A stretch of 6,576 bases of DNA from Spirochaetaceae bacterium (GTDB lineage: Bacteria > Spirochaetota > Spirochaetia > UBA9216), in NCBI GenBank assembly GCA_028527945.1, contig JAQQAK010000204.1, positions 1-6,576 on the forward strand, given 5' to 3'. Numbering within the stretch: the stretch's first letter is position 1; each line of letters opens with the position of its first letter. Both the position numbers and the translations under genes were made by a program. A model generated the notes under the pieces. It had not been told where the DNA came from. It saw only the letters and a list, made by a program, of their open reading frames with translations, and made no database searches. This document shows positions 4,616-6,576 of the stretch, piece after piece.

Positions 4616-6552
4616 TGTAAAAGGAGTTCTGCCTTGGCCGGACTGATAATATTCTCAAAAGGCATTGGCTCTCCTATAAAAAAGCCTTGAGCATGACTTA
4701 TACCCAAATCCTTTATTCCTTCCATTATATCAGCATCAGACACATATTCCGCAACAATATCAAACCCCATCTCTTCTGAGAGGTGGCAAAGAGCCACAGC
4801 TAAAGCTGTTGCATTTCTGGTTTTATTTATATTTTGAATTATTGAGCCGTCTATCTTTACAACCTCAGGCCTAAATTTTTCCAGATAATGAAAGTTTGAA
4901 TAACCACTACCAAAATCATCAATTGCAATTATAATGCCGGCGTTTCTTAATTTTTCAATATTTTGCTGTACAATATCGTATTCTGTAATCGAATCCGATT
5001 CAAGAATCTCAACAATAAGCTTTTTACCCATATTATTTTCTTCTGTCATTCTAAGAAGATAATTTATAGTTTCATCATCCATGATATCTCGTATAGAAAG
5101 ATTCATTGAAACTTTGTACTCAGTGTCTTTAAAATTCAAAATGGTATCATGAATAACAATAAAAGTGATTTCAGAATAGTATTTGCTCAACTTGGCAGCC
5201 TCAAGGAATTTAGCCGGAAGAATTACCGAACCATCAACTTCAATCATCCTTATAAGGGCTTCGTATCGTTCTATTTTATTTGTCTCTAAATTTAAAATAG
5301 GCTGGTAAAAAGGCTTTAAGCGACCGTCTTTTATTGCTTCTTTCAGTTTTTTTAGCCATAAATAATTATTTGTATATCTTCGTTCCAAATTTATAGACTC
5401 ATTATAAACAAAATAATTAAGCCCCATGAGCCTGGCATGACGTCTGGCTAAATTTGATTGAGATAATAGTTTTGATGACATTTTAGGCTGAAACGTTATA
5501 CCAGCAGTAATATTCACATCAAGACGCTGATCTTTTGGGACAAATGTAAGCTCCGAAACTCCTGAAATTATTTTTTCTACGAATAAGACTATCTCCTTTT
5601 GACCAACTGTTCCAGGTACAATGAACGCAAACTCATCTGATGGAAACTTATATAGAGTCCAGCCTACAGGAACAGATTTTGAAAGATATTCTGCCATTTG
5701 AAGTATAACCTTATCTCCAGTAATGCAGCCAAACAAATTATTAATTACCCTAAAAGAATCTATATTGATCATTATCATTGATAACCGTGAAATTTCAGAA
5801 TTCTTAAAAGAACTTTCATCATTAATATCAAACATAAATTTTTTACGATTTTGCAATCCTGTCATCTTGTCAGTAAACAACAAGTCTGTCATAGAGTTTT
5901 TTTGTTGTTTATTTTTTTTACCTATAAGAATCATTGCAACAAAAACAGGAAGGAGTAGTAAAAACGCAAGAAGAAGATTCCATAAAAGACAATGAGTCAT
6001 TATTGAGTTAAGGTTTATTGCTTTAATATCAGCGGCAAGAATATACCTTTTTCCAGATCTGCTTTCCATTGGAATAAAAACAGAATAAAAATTATCCCAT
6101 TCATTGGAATACTGCGTAAAAACAGGAACACCTGTCTCTCCTGTTACAAAAATATTTAAAAGCTCCTGCGGAGGATTTGGATAAGGATTCATATACTTGC
6201 TATATATTTTCCGCTCAAAGTTTTCTATTGTTTCATTGCTTGCAACAAAATAAATTGTATTATTTTCCATTACCATCGAATACACAGAATGCATTCCCCA
6301 AAGAAAAGAATAGTTATTCAATTTTAGTTTTATTCGATCATATTCGAAAACAGTTATATTATCACTGTTTTCATTATAATCATACAAATTGGGGTCAAGG
6401 ATATAATCAAGACCTAATGCCGCCATTTCAAGATTACTATTTAGAAGCTCTAAAGATTTTTCACGTTCATGAAAGTAGTTAAACGCAGAAAATGAAATAG
6501 CGATTATTAAGTATATTATGCTTGAAATTATATAAACAGATCTTTTCTTCAT
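4612..6552 (-). CDS. Membrane-anchored degenerate-GGDEF/EAL protein, probable c-di-GMP phosphodiesterase
   Basis: This 646-residue protein has two membrane helices (about 7-26 and 188-211) flanking an extracytoplasmic region of about 160 residues that I cannot assign to a named sensor fold. A basic stretch (GKKNKQQK) follows, then a GGDEF domain (about 222-385) and an EAL domain (about 400-640). The GGDEF domain keeps DKMTGLQNR (228-236) and D265, but its signature is P304-S305-D-E-F instead of G-G-D-E-F, so cyclase activity is unlikely; no RxxD inhibitory site precedes it. The EAL domain keeps every expected catalytic position: E431 (EAL), N484 (NLS), E515, D545-D546 (DDFGSGYS), K566 (KID), E602 and Q622. 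The role inferred is hydrolysis of c-di-GMP to pGpG under control of a periplasmic signal, with the dead GGDEF domain possibly a GTP-binding regulator. The start at 6552 is the first in-frame ATG, but the frame is open to the window edge, so a longer N-terminus is not formally excluded. htpG follows 105 bases downstream on the same strand. Confidence 0.93.
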   Translation of the reverse strand: MKKRSVYIISSIIYLIIAISFSAFNYFHEREKSLELLNSNLEMAALGLDYILDPNLYDYNENSDNITVFEYDRIKLKLNNYSFLWGMHSVYSMVMENNTIYFVASNETIENFERKIYSKYMNPYPNPPQELLNIFVTGETGVPVFTQYSNEWDNFYSVFIPMESRSGKRYILAADIKAINLNSIMTHCLLWNLLLAFLLLLPVFVAMILIGKKNKQQKNSMTDLLFTDKMTGLQNRKKFMFDINDESSFKNSEISRLSMIMINIDSFRVINNLFGCITGDKVILQMAEYLSKSVPVGWTLYKFPSDEFAFIVPGTVGQKEIVLFVEKIISGVSELTFVPKDQRLDVNITAGITFQPKMSSKLLSQSNLARRHARLMGLNYFVYNESINLERRYTNNYLWLKKLKEAIKDGRLKPFYQPILNLETNKIERYEALIRMIEVDGSVILPAKFLEAAKLSKYYSEITFIVIHDTILNFKDTEYKVSMNLSIRDIMDDETINYLLRMTEENNMGKKLIVEILESDSITEYDIVQQNIEKLRNAGIIIAIDDFGSGYSNFHYLEKFRPEVVKIDGSIIQNINKTRNATALAVALCHLSEEMGFDIVAEYVSDADIMEGIKDLGISHAQGFFIGEPMPFENIISPAKAELLLQ

Positions 6553-6560
6553 TTCTGCAT
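6549..6560 (-). CDS. Possible three-codon leader ORF overlapping the EAL gene start
   Basis: On the minus strand an ATG at 6560-6558 opens a frame of three sense codons (Met-Gln-Lys) ending in TGA at 6551-6549. That stop overlaps the EAL gene's start codon as ATGA. The only ribosome binding site, AAAAGGAC (complement of 6565-6572), has its AGGA 5 bases from this upstream ATG but 13 bases from the main ATG. Translation may therefore begin at the mini-ORF and restart at the overlapping ATG. This could be chance. Confidence 0.25.
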   Translation of the reverse strand: MQK

Positions 6561-6565
6561 ATAAG

Positions 6566-6569
6566 TCCT
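6566..6569 (-). promoter_or_regulatory. Ribosome binding site for the EAL gene, unusually distant
   Basis: AGGA on the minus strand lies 13 bases from the annotated ATG at 6552, longer than the usual 5-9. No better site exists in the 24 bases available upstream. The spacing either weakens initiation, points to the overlapping leader ORF, or hints that the true start lies further upstream outside the window. Confidence 0.5.
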
Positions 6570-6576
6570 TTTCAGG

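Noticed and set aside
6177..6482. 101-residue plus-strand open frame antisense to the EAL gene
   Set aside because: Lies opposite the sensor region of a complete gene, with no supporting start signal or motif.

Overview
This is a low-GC (roughly one third G+C by eye) bacterial window with ordinary bacterial gene structure: strong purine-rich ribosome binding sites, short intergenic gaps and one clear rho-independent terminator. Organism assignment is inference only. The AT-rich codon use, the HtpG sequence style and the chemoreceptor/c-di-GMP content would fit a host-associated spirochaete such as a Treponema, but nothing here is diagnostic and a low-GC Firmicute is not excluded.

Layout. (1) Bases 1-92, minus strand: the first 30 codons of a membrane protein, probably a chemoreceptor, reading out of the window. 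(2) Bases 284-1114, plus strand: a stand-alone nucleotidyltransferase of the aminoglycoside/lincosamide-modifying type, divergent from the first gene across a 191-base gap with a 13-bp direct repeat and a possible FliA-like promoter. (3) Bases 1317-2539, plus strand: a tightly coupled pair, an unrecognised 78-residue protein followed by a 327-residue FIST-like protein. (4) Bases 2635-4506, minus strand: complete htpG (Hsp90), convergent with the FIST-like gene and closed by a strong terminator at 2561-2589. (5) Bases 4612-6552, minus strand: a two-pass membrane protein with an extracytoplasmic sensor region, a degenerate GGDEF domain (PSDEF) and an EAL domain that keeps all eight catalytic positions, so probably a c-di-GMP phosphodiesterase. 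It lies 105 bases upstream of htpG in the same direction with no convincing terminator between them, although htpG has its own good promoter candidate.

The genes do not form one obvious system. Three of them (chemoreceptor start, FIST-like protein, EAL protein) are plausible environmental-sensing components; htpG is housekeeping; the nucleotidyltransferase is an accessory enzyme of unknown substrate. The most open items are the small protein/FIST-like pair and the substrate of the nucleotidyltransferase. I see no mobile element, CRISPR array, tRNA or rRNA, and no convincing new defence or biosynthetic system.
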